Below are positions 11,563 through 20,752 of a stretch of DNA of 64,000 bases, one piece after another. The number at the start of each line of letters is the position of its first letter. Positions within the stretch are counted from its first letter, which is position 1. Source of the stretch: Coniferiporia sulphurascens (taxonomy: Eukaryota; Basidiomycota; Agaricomycetes; Hymenochaetales; Hymenochaetaceae); assembly GCA_002794785.1 (NCBI GenBank), contig NBBA01000025.1, forward strand, positions 1 through 64,000. The letters run 5' to 3'. Under the pieces are notes generated by a model. The model was not told the origin of the DNA. It searched no databases and was given only the letters and a program-made list of their open reading frames with translations. The translations under genes were made by a program, and so were the position numbers.

Positions 11563-12321
11563 ATGAATAAGCTTGCTTACAAGCTTAGACAACAATACCA
11601 GCGACTACCAATACAGGAAGGGACTCCCACAGAGACTATCCAGCGATCATTCAACATGGGGACAGAACTAACTAGAAAACCAGGACTTCTTGGGAACATC
11701 AGGCCAATCACAATGCTCAAGCGACCGCTAAAGACTCTTGACCTGCCAATACTCTGCCACCGATGCCGGACTGCATACAATCAATCATGGGAAGCATTTA
11801 ACATGGTAATAACCGAATGCTTTTACATGGCAGGGTACACGAACTGCCAGGTAACTACAGATCACGCTGTAGACCCTATAGGCGATGGCACGGAGGTCAG
11901 GGTAACGCACATGATACAAATGTACATCTTCGATGTACAGGAGTTTTTGCACAACGTCCATGTCCAGACAATAGTGAACCCGCACATACATGACAAGGAA
12001 TGTGACCTACGAGTGGTCTCAGGATCCTTCCTGTACAGGACATTGCAGGATAACACATTCCTAGCCAACACTCACCGATTATGCACAAAGGTAATCACCC
12101 TCTTCGAGAATCTATCAGCAAAGGGATCAATGACCACCGATCAGCAGATCGGCAATGTTAATCTTTATGTGATAACACTATGGTTATCAAATGGATCACC
12201 CCCGGCGCCACCTCCAGGATACACGCAACGTATCGCTAGGATAAACCACATTAACAAACTGCCGGACAATGTGATCGACGACAGGACACCAACTGAAAGG
12301 TACCCGCCTATGGACCTTTAG
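11563..12321 (+). CDS. Unknown protein encoded inside the LTR-like element
   Basis: A 252-codon open frame from the first ATG of the element to a TAG. I do not recognise the family. Visible features: a basic N-terminal third; CHRC at about residue 66; then WEAFN, a GYTNCQVTTDH block, a run of beta-like alternation through the middle, and a C-terminal PPPGYxxRIxxIN segment followed by an acidic/Pro end. No signal peptide or membrane helix is evident. The diverged relative at 16479-18425 keeps CxxC, W-AFN, AGY-NCQ-T-DH, AKG-TT-DQ and PGY-RI-IN at the same spacing, so the frame is very likely a real gene. Copy 2 has an early TGA. Being wholly in U3, it would be the last gene in a full element. 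Confidence 0.7.
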   Translation: MNKLAYKLRQQYQRLPIQEGTPTETIQRSFNMGTELTRKPGLLGNIRPITMLKRPLKTLDLPILCHRCRTAYNQSWEAFNMVITECFYMAGYTNCQVTTDHAVDPIGDGTEVRVTHMIQMYIFDVQEFLHNVHVQTIVNPHIHDKECDLRVVSGSFLYRTLQDNTFLANTHRLCTKVITLFENLSAKGSMTTDQQIGNVNLYVITLWLSNGSPPAPPPGYTQRIARINHINKLPDNVIDDRTPTERYPPMDL

Positions 12322-12845
12322 CCAATATCGCATTACGCGATTAAGCCACACTCGGCAGGAACCGAAGCGCTTACTGAAGCCAGCCACAAACCCTAAATGG
12401 GCAAGTGTCCGAAACGACAAGACAATATGGAGGAACCAGTACAGGAGGCCAACAAGACAAGTTAACAACTTACCAATCATCAAGCTGTTAGGCAGCATCT
12501 CAACAAGAAGCCACTGGCACATAAGACTACAGGGTAGTGTGCAGAACAGTGGGGTGACGCGCACAGCCTAAGCATCATGGTGAAGTCATTATGATACCAT
12601 ATGACGTCCCTATGAGCTCAGTGGAGCCTAGTGGAGCATAGTGGAGCGCATGACGTGCAGGGGAGCTCAGTGGAGCACCAATGGCCAATCGTAGATAGTT
12701 ATTCTCATATGATCCTCCAATGAGGTCATTTGCACTGGTATGCAGCTCCAAGTCAGTGGAGCTTATGACAACACTGTGAGGCGTCATAGCTCCAACTGCA
12801 GAGCCTTGTGGAGTGTCCGCTTTCAAGCGGAGCTTCTTCTTCATG

Positions 12846-12853
12846 TATATAAG
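12846..12853 (+). promoter_or_regulatory. TATA box of LTR-like element copy 1
   Basis: TATATAAG lies 172 bp before the element's 3' end, as expected for the U3/R border of an LTR. The identical motif is at 31965 in copy 2. Upstream (12601-12770) are five GTGGAGC repeats, three of them spaced exactly 10 bp apart, and two TGACGT motifs, which look like an enhancer. Confidence 0.6.
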
Positions 12854-13024
12854 GAGGGCCTAGACCAGCCTAGACCCCAGTTTAATTCACCTTCTCAATT
12901 CTCTCAGACTTCTCCTGAGCAAAGTACCAACATCTACTGACTTATCCTTGACTCAATCACACGCCTCAACTCTATCTCGACTACTTGTTCCATCGGCTAA
13001 CCACGGTTACCCTTGGTCCTAACA

Positions 13025-14859
13025 AATGCCTCCACTTTCACCCTCCTCAGCGACGCACCGGCTATGATGGCTGGGACACGGCTGGGGTACAGGTCGACCC
13101 CGACACCCTGATCCGCCCCTCAATCCCCCTCCAGTGGTTGGGGATCTGGTGGGACCCAGGCCTCTCCTTCAAGCCTCATGTTGAGCGAATGTGCTACAAA
13201 GGACTCTCCACCCTCACCGCCCTCCGCATACTGGGCAACACCCAACGTGGCATCTCGGCCCTCCTCCTTCGTCGCCTCTACACCTCATGCATCTGCTCCA
13301 TCCTGTCATGGGGGGCGCCAGTATGGTATCACAGCTGCCGACAAAAAACACTGGTAAACTGCCTCCAAGCCATGCAAAACACAGCCTGCCACTGGATTCT
13401 AGGCGTCTTTAAGGGCACCTCCCCCCATTCCACAAATTTTCTTTGCTCAGTTCCCCCTCTCTCTTTCTATTTCAAATATATAAAGACGACCCATTCTCTG
13501 TGCCTATGGTGCACCCCCCACTCTATTGGCCATAAATTATTTAAAAACATAGCTAATAGACCTTTTTCCCTTTCTCTGCAGGTCTGAGCCCCCTGGGTTC
13601 AACAAGTCCCTGCATACATGCATCCCCCATGGACGGACCCTCTGGCCTTCACCCAGGGCCGAGTACATTTCACCATGCCCCAAACACCAGTCAGCGCAGA
13701 CACCCGCAAATCCTTCGTAAAGGCTGCCAGCACACTCGGCTCCACCCCCCATGTCTAAGTATTCACCGACAGCTCCCGCATAGACAATAAGTTGGGCTCG
13801 GCCATCTGCGCCATGCTCGGCCACACCCGACTCCGATCTCAGCGACTGGAGTCCCCCACCTGCGCCACAGCCACGGACTCCGAGGAGTTCTCCCTCGCTA
13901 TGGCTCCGGGCTGGGTGGCATGCCGCCTCCCTGCACAACTGCATGTCGCATCAGACATCTTCTTCCTGTCCGATTTGCTGACTGCTCTCCACTTTTTCCA
14001 CACCTGGGCTGCTGCCCCAGGTGCCCACCTCCTCCACATTTGGAAAGTGAGTGTGGAAACTCTGCTGGACTCGTACCCCCAGCTCACCGTTCATTTCATA
14101 TGGTGCCCTGGACATTTGGACATCCCCAGGAATGAATGGGCTGACATGGAAGCAAAGCTGGCGACAGAGCTCCCCCCATCTGACCTCAAACCCTCCACCT
14201 CTGCACTAAAAGAGGTCACCGTCCGCACCCTCATGGAGCGATGGACGTACTCGCTAGCCCGCCCCCTTGCCTCCACTGCCGACAAGTATCTGGCAGTGAA
14301 CAGTCTACCCTCACGCCGACCTCAAAAGCTACTCATGCATTCGGTCAACCACCCACATGGCGAGCTATCTGCAGTTGCGCAGGTCCTCTGCCGTGCCAGT
14401 CCCTACGGGGGCTACTGGCTGAGCTTTGACTCAGCCTACCGGCACAGGCATGGCTTGATCTCGCATTGCAGGTGGCACAACCACCCCCCATGGCCCGCGC
14501 AGTCGACCGCCCACATCCTCGGTGGCTGCAGTACCTTCCACCCATGGATACGGCATGTGTGGCCACCCCGGGACCCTCTCCCAACCCACCACTCAGAGTG
14601 GGCTCACAAAAACCACCTCCCAGTTTTGCACTGCTGGCTAAAGCTGACAGGGCACCTTAACCGCCTTTCCAACTGCGCTGTGGGCGCCATCTGGCTGTCA
14701 TTTGCCGCAATGGACCTAGACGGCCACCCCACCGATGAGGATATGGACCTGGACCTCCTAAGGGACTACATGTGTCGTATGCTCGGACCTCGAACCCAGG
14801 ACTCGGACCCAGCCCTATTGGAGCTATCAGGTACACTCCCCCCCTTTCCCTCTGATTAG
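13025..14859 (+). pseudogene. LINE ORF2 of L5, RT C-terminus to end
   Basis: Reading frames 13025-13587 (RT C-terminal part, WGAPVWYHSCRQKTLVN) and 13792-14859 (RNase H and tail) together cover the last half of ORF2. RNase H retains AEEFSLA-type, FFLSDLLTAL and WCPGHLDIPRNEWAD motifs, but FTDGS lies in a broken stretch near 13760 (TCTAAGTATTCACCGACAGC). The 355-codon second frame runs without a stop into the natural C-terminus (LELSGTLPPFPSD, stop at 14857-14859), so the Cys/His tail (HCRWHNHPPW ... HILGGC) is complete here and is a good reference for the family's true C-terminus. Confidence 0.85.
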
Positions 14860-16478
14860 TGCCCGCCTTTCGAATTCCTCCAGATATGTCTCGGCTGGCG
14901 CTCGCACCCTCCCTTTCCAATTCTAAGCTTCTTACTTTTACCTGCCCTTATCCACATAGTTGGTTCGTAGCGATATGTATTCCTCCTCCTCACGCTGTTT
15001 CCTTTTTTACTTAAGTAGGGGCTCTCCACACTTCGGCACCCTTCAGGGAGCAGAGCTCCCACCCAGTTTTGTGTGATGCACAATGATGGGTGCCTCCATG
15101 GTTATGTAGTTAGGGCCCCCCTTCGGGGGGCAGCTTGTAATTATGTAACACCACAGGAATAATAATAATAATAATAATTTAAAATTAAAAAAACCCCCCT
15201 CCAGCGAGCAGCAGCTCGACGCGCCTTTAAAAGAGGCATCAGGACAGCCAAACAGCAGTTCTATGCCAACCAGGCAGTGGAAGCAGATGCCTCCAACATC
15301 TGGAGCTGGGCCAAGTGCGGCCTTGGCAACTGACCCACTCCCATCCCCTCGCTGAAACGGTGAGACAGCACCTTCACCCAGACAGACAATGAGAAAGGTG
15401 AGCTTTTTCGTGAAACCTTCTTCATGCCCCCCCCACCCCAGGCAGTGGCCGACGCCCCGCTGCCACCACCTCAACCAGCTGCCCCGCCCATACTCCTTGC
15501 GGAGTTTACTGGGGCACTGGCAGACACATCCAACTTGTCAGCTCCAGGCCTCTTGGGAATAGGGTATCGCCCCCTGAAATGGGTGGTCGATGCCTACCCC
15601 GATGAGATACTCACACTTTTCAATGACTGCCTCCGCTTGGGGCACCACCCCGAGTGCTGGTGGGCGGCAAAAGTCATAATGCTCAGGAAGCCAAACAAGA
15701 AGGACCCCTTTTCGCCGTGTTCCTACCGGCCCATCACCCTTGAGGAGACCCTAGGGAAACTCCTTGAAAAGATACTAGCTAACCGGCTCCAGTTCCTCAC
15801 GAACACGAGGAACTGGCTGCCACCTAACCAATACAGGGGGCGTCAAGGCGCCACACCCTCGCCCGCGCCTACCACCAACTCGACACCCTCTTCGGCACCA
15901 TCGGACTCAACATCAAAGCCACCAAGACGGAGTGCCTTCACTTTCACCCCCCCTGACGACGCATCGGCTACCAAGGCTGGGACACCGCTGGGGTTCAGGT
16001 AGACCCCAACACCCTAATCCGCCCCTCAATCCCACTGCGGTGGTTGGGGATATGGTGGGATCCAGGCCTCTCCTTCAAGCCCCATATAGAGCACATGCGC
16101 TCCAAGGGGCTCTCCACACTCGCCGCCCTCCGCATTCTAGGCAACACCCAACGCAGTATCTCGGCCCTCCTCCTCCGCTGCCTTTACACCTCCTGTGTAC
16201 GCTCCATCCTGTCATGGGGAGCACCAGTCTGGTATCACGGCAGCTGCCAAAAAACTCTGGTAAACCGCCTGCAGGCCATGCAAAACATGGCATGTCACTG
16301 GATTTTAGGCATCTTTAAGGGCACCTCCCCCCATTCCACAAATTTTCTTTGCTCTGTTCCCCCCCTCTCTTTCTATTTCGAATATATAAAGACGACACAT
16401 TCTCTGTGCCTTTGGTGCACCCTGTTAGTAAATTGATGAAAATCGTGATCGCCGGATCAACAGATTAGCAAGATCGAC

Positions 16479-18425
16479 ATGGCAAGACCCGTAACTCTAA
16501 TTGATACCAGGAATCCATGCCAATGCTGTAAGGATGCAGATCAAGTAGCATGGAAAGCATTTAACATTGCATGTGCAACAGTAGGACAGAATGCAGGATA
16601 TGACAACTGTCAAATTACATTTGATCATACTACAAGGGAACAACAAGTGGCGGAAAGGCAGGAAGTAGTAATCAAACATAGAGCAACTATGTTCTCATAT
16701 CAATTGAATAGATATGTAATCAGCACTTACACAAGAACCAAGATTTATAATCAGCCACATAATGAATTATGTTATCAAAGGGCAGTTATTACATCAACCG
16801 ACTATGCAGAAGCGGCACACCAAATAGTACATACTATCAATAAACAATTACGAGAACAACTATTTGCATACAAAGCCAACTTCATAGCCAAAGGACACAC
16901 AACAGTAGATCAAAAGGAACCAAACCAAAGACAGGAGTTAGTACCAATAGATAAAGAGATTATAATATGGTGGTTCAATGATGAACCTTCATACAGAGTC
17001 ACGCCAGGGTATAGCAGGATAACAAATATAAACTCTATAGGACCTGAAGTGCTCTTGCACCTACATGGGCTGCACACCACCTCCGGGAGCTTCTGCCTGT
17101 CGCATCTGACATCTTCTTTCTGTCAGATTCGCTGACGGCACTCCACCTCATTCGAACATGGGCACCAGTCCCAGGTGCACACCTCCTTCATCAATGGAAG
17201 GCTGGGGTCCAGACTCTCTTGGACTCATACCCGGATCTCTCCGTTCATTTCGTATGGTGTCCGGGCCACTCCGATATACCAGGGAATGAATGGGCCGACC
17301 ACGAGGCCAAGTTCGCAACAAATCTCCCCCCGTCCTCCCTCGCCCCCTCTGCCTCCGCTCTGAAAGAGACTGCTGCCAAAACCCTAATGGAACGTTGGTC
17401 TCTCTTGCTCGCCTGCCCCATTGCCTCGACAGCTGACAAGTACTTGGCTGTCAACGGCACCCCCTCCCACAGACCACGGAAGTTACTCAACTAGTCGGTT
17501 GACCATCCCCACCAGGAGCTCTCGGCAGTTGCCTAGGTCCTCTGCCGTGCCGGTCCCTACGGGGGTTACTGGCTGAGCTTTGACTCAGTCTACTGGCGCG
17601 GACATGGCCTGATCTCGCACTGCAGGTGGCACAACCACCCCCATGGCCAGCCCAATCCACCGCCCATGTCCTGGGCAGGTGCCGCACTTTCCGGCCATGG
17701 ATCCGTAAGGTCTGGCCCCCCCATGACCCACTTCCAACCCACCACACAGAGTGGGCCAATGAAAACTGTCTCCAGGTCCTGCGCTGCTGGCTGAAATTGA
17801 CTGGGCACTTGAACCGCCTTTCTGACTGCACCTCTGCCACCATCCGCCTGGCCTTCGCAGCGATGGACCTAGAGGGGCACCCCACCAACAAAGATATGGA
17901 CTTGGATCTCCTTAGGGAATACATGAGTCGTATGCTTGGACCCCGAACCCAGGACCTGGACCCGGCTCTCTTGGAGCTTTCAGGTATGCTTCCCCCTTTT
18001 CCTCTACTCAATGACTGCCTTTCGGACTCTCCTGCGTATGTCCCGGCCGGTGCTCTCGCCCTCCCTTTCCAATTCTAAGCTACCCCCTTTACCTGCCCTA
18101 ACCCGCTTGGTCTCGCCATAGCGATATGTATTCCTCTCCCTGGCTTCCTTTTTACTAATAGGGACCCTTCCCACTTCGGCACCCTTTGGGGAGCAGGGTC
18201 CCCACCCAATTTTGTGCATTGTGCAATGACGGGCGCCTCGGTTGTTATGTAGTTAGGGCCCCCCCCTTCGGGGGGGCAGTCTGTAACCTATGTAATACTG
18301 CAGGAATAATAAAATAAAATAAAATAAAATAAAATAAACCTGAAGTGCTCTTTATGCCAATAGACAATAGGACACCAGAACAAACTCCTTTTAACGAAAT
18401 TATGGAAGGAATGACTCAATCGTAG
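16479..18425 (+). pseudogene. Unknown LTR-encoded protein, diverged copy, split by a LINE
   Basis: The frame runs from ATG 16479 to 17056, is interrupted by LINE L17, and resumes in register at 18353 to a TAG at 18423-18425; the uninterrupted gene would be 216 codons. It is a relative of 11563-12321: CQCC near residue 12, WKAFN, AGYDNCQITFDH, AKGHTTVDQ, PGYSRITNIN and a C-terminal DNRTPEQ in the same order. The absence of any other stop, despite strong divergence, suggests the copy was intact until the LINE landed. The function is unknown; CxxC could bind zinc but no complete finger is visible. Confidence 0.7.
17057..18337 (+). mobile_element. Young 5'-truncated LINE copy L17 with 15-bp target duplication
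   Basis: A LINE from mid-RNase H to the 3' end, inserted in the protein frame of the LTR-like element. Both sides carry ACCTGAAGTGCTCTT (17042-17056 and 18338-18352; the first A is ambiguous with the tail). The 3' tail is an AAAAT pentamer repeat. It keeps the FFLSDSLTAL and WCPGHSDIPGNEWADHEA motifs, the Cys/His tail and the GC hairpin near 18258-18283. It belongs to the same diverged subfamily as L1 and L16. In-frame stops occur at LLN* (17492-17494) and LP*VLC (about 17535). Confidence 0.92.
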
Positions 18426-18883
18426 TCTATGGTAATAAGTAACAAGCCACAACAAGATAAGATTAAGAAGGCTAGCATAATCACTGAGCCACACAAGTAT
18501 ATCTAAGTGTTCAGCTAAGAATAGCTGATGGAAGCAGGGCAATCAATTAAAGACGTGATTGATGGGAGCCAATTATAGTGCATCACACAGCAGAACCGAT
18601 TAGGAAATAAAGAGAAGCATCATAGGTATAGTAGTATCTGAGAATGGTTAACTTAGGTATTGTACTATATGACTCAATGGAAACTCAGGGAAGGTTCTGG
18701 CATAAGATAAAGATAGCACGGTAGGCTGTAGAACATACCGGAATATATGACTGACTCATAGGAAGCTAAGAATAGCAAATAACATGTACAGGACTGTACC
18801 AGAATATTCCTATGACTTATAAAGTGAGAGTAGTATGTTGTAGTATCTACCAGAACATAGTAAATAGGCTACAACATGTAGGG

Positions 18884-18891
18884 TATAAAAG
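18884..18891 (+). promoter_or_regulatory. TATA box of LTR-like element copy 3
   Basis: TATAAAAG is 177 bp before the element's 3' end, the same place as in the other two copies, and supports an LTR U3/R layout. Confidence 0.55.
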
Positions 18892-19067
18892 CCCAATGTA
18901 AAATTGCAGTAAAAAGCAGTTTAATTCATCTCTTGTCTCTTACCACCATCATCAGCTCTAACACTCTAGTGAGTGAAGGGTAACAAGCCTACCCTAAACT
19001 AACTAGTATTACTGTGTGAATCTGTTATCACTTGTTTCAATCCCTTACTCAGGGAGCAAATCTAACA

Positions 19068-20415
19068 CACCCCCCACTCTATTGGCCGTAAATTATTTAA
19101 AAATGTAGCTAACAGACCTTTCTCACTTTCTTTGCAGGTCCGAGCCCCTTGGGTTCAACAAGTCCCTGCATACACACATCCCCCTTGGACGGATCCATTG
19201 GCCTTCATGCAAGGCCAAGTCCACTTCACCACCCCTGCCACCCCAGTTAGTGCCGACACACAAAAGTCCTTTGTAACGGCTGCACGCCAACTCGGCTCCA
19301 CCCCCCATGTCCAGGTATTCACAGACAGCTCCCGCATTGACAATAAGTCGGGCTCGGCTATCTGTGCTATGCTAGGCCACACCTGACTCCAGTCACGACG
19401 ACTGGAATCCCCCACCTGCGCTACAGCAACAGATGCTGAGGAGTTTTCCCTTGCCATGGCTCCAGGCTGGGTAGTGCGCTGCCTCCCGGCACAACTGCGT
19501 GTCGCATCAGATGTCTTCTTTCTCTCCGATTCGCTGACTGCCCTCCACCTCTTCTGAACATGGGCCGCCGCCCCTGGCGCCCACCTCCTACACATCTGGA
19601 AAGTCGGAGTGGAGACCCTGCTGGACTCGTTCCCCCAGCTCACCGTTCATTTCATGTGGTGCCCTGGACACTCGGACATCCCTGGCAATGAATGGGCTGA
19701 CATGGAAGTGAAACTAGCGACCGAGCTCCCCACATCCAACTTAAAGCCATTTACCTCTGCCCTAAAAGAAGTCGCCATCTGCACACTTATGGACCAGTGG
19801 ACTTTCTTGCTCGCCCGCCCCCTCGCCTCATCTGCCGATAAATACCTGGCAGTACACAGCACCCCATCCCACCGACCTCGAAAACTGCTGATGCATTCGG
19901 TCAACCATCCACGAAGTGAGCTCTCCGCAGTAGCGCAGGTCCTCTGTCATGCTGGTCCCTACAGGGGTTACTGGCTGAGCTTTGACTCAACCTATCGGCA
20001 GAGACACGGCCTGATCTCGCACTGCAGGTGGCACAACCACCCCCCATGGCCTGCCCAGTCGACCACCCACATCCTCGGCGGCTGCAGCACCTTCCACCTG
20101 TGGATACAACGAGTATGGCCACCACAAGACCCTCTCCCAGTCCACCACTCAGAATGGGCTGATGAAAACCGCCTCCTGGTTTTGCGTCAATGGCTAAAGC
20201 TAATGGGGCACCTAAACCGCCTCTCTGACCACACCGTGGGCGCCATTCGGCTAGCGTTTGCTGCAATGGACCTCGATGGTCACCCAACTGACGAGGATAT
20301 GGATCTGGACCTCCTATGGGACTACATGTGCCGTATGCTCAGACACCGAACCCAGGACTCGGACCCAGCCCTTTTGGAGCTCTCAGGTACGCTCCCCCCA
20401 TTTCCTCATGATTAA
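19068..20415 (+). pseudogene. LINE ORF2 of L6, RNase H and C-terminal tail
   Basis: It covers RNase H (VQVFTDSSRIDNKSGSAICAML, so Gly of FTDGS is replaced by Ser; FFLSDSLTAL near 19520; WCPGHSDIPGNEWAD near 19655-19700) and the Cys/His tail to a TAA after LPPFPHD at 20413-20415. Stops at about 19384 and 19556 break the N-terminal part; the final 268 codons (19609-20415) are open. Confidence 0.8.
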
Positions 20416-20712
20416 AACACCCGTCTTTCGGATTCCTATGGATATGTCTCGGCCAGTACTCTCACCATCCCTTTCCCAATTCTAAGCTTCCTACTTTGCC
20501 TGCCCTCGCCTGCCTGGTTAGTTCATAGCAATATGTACTCCTCCTTCTACAGTTCCTCCTCTAACCCAATAGGGGCTCTCCACACTTCGGCACCCATTCG
20601 GGAGCAGAGCCCCCGCCCAGTTTTGTGCGATGCATGATGACAGGAGCCTCTGTTGTTATGTAGTTAGGGCCCCCCCTTCAGGGGGGCAGCTTGTAATTAT
20701 GTAATACTGCAG

Positions 20713-20752
<40 letters not shown>

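Larger units (their letters stand above)
11551..13024 (+). mobile_element. LTR-like element with an internal protein gene, copy 1
   Basis: A 1474-bp insert with TGTTAG...CTAACA ends, flanked by AATGC (11546-11550 and 13025-13029), lying in LINE L5. It has LTR layout: a long U3-like part, a TATA box at 12846-12853, and about 170 bp of R-U5-like sequence before the 3' end. A 252-codon frame starts at base 13 of the element. A second copy (30668-32143) is about the same length, and a diverged relative is at 16423-19067. No gag or pol of this family is present, so I infer solo LTRs of an LTR retrotransposon whose LTR codes for a protein. A non-autonomous element with LTR-like ends is the alternative. 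Confidence 0.8.
11119..15193 (+). mobile_element. Tad1-like LINE copy L5, internally deleted, split by an LTR-like element
   Basis: It starts in the endonuclease C-terminal part (LEAAF..., PSKTEVPWWSPHCKTLL). At about 11329 it jumps straight into the RT (SPVSPILSTIF, YVDD), having lost the linker and RT N-terminus. At 11550 the 1474-bp element 11551-13024 is inserted with AATGC repeats. The LINE resumes at CLHFHPPQRRTGYDGWD (about 13025) and runs through RT, RNase H, Cys/His region, stop and 3' UTR to the hairpin near 15110-15130 and a TAA-repeat tail. Confidence 0.9.
16423..19067 (+). mobile_element. LTR-like element with an internal protein gene, diverged copy 3
   Basis: It is flanked by CACCC (16418-16422 and 19068-19072), with TGTTAG...CTAACA ends, inside LINE L6. 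Without the nested LINE (17057-18337 plus one target copy) it is about 1.35 kb. It has the same plan as 11551-13024: protein frame near the 5' end, TATA box at 18884, about 175 bp to the 3' end, and the phrase CAGTTTAATTCA after the TATA. At the DNA level it is far diverged and clearly more A/T-rich than its surroundings, pointing to a different lineage of the same family. Confidence 0.8.
15194..20752 (+). mobile_element. Tad1-like LINE copy L6, internally deleted, split by a nested insertion
   Basis: It starts in the endonuclease-RT linker (AARRAFKRGIRTAKQQ-like) and runs into the RT N-terminus (APPILLAEFTGALADTSNL, KWVVDAYPDEIL, YRPITLEETLGKLLEK). At about 15850 it jumps from the GRQG motif to the region after the YVDD, so the catalytic RT core is deleted. 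At 16422 the LTR-like element 16423-19067 interrupts it with CACCC repeats. It resumes at 19068 with RNase H, Cys/His tail and 3' UTR, and ends with a long TAA-repeat tail at about 20752. Confidence 0.9.
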
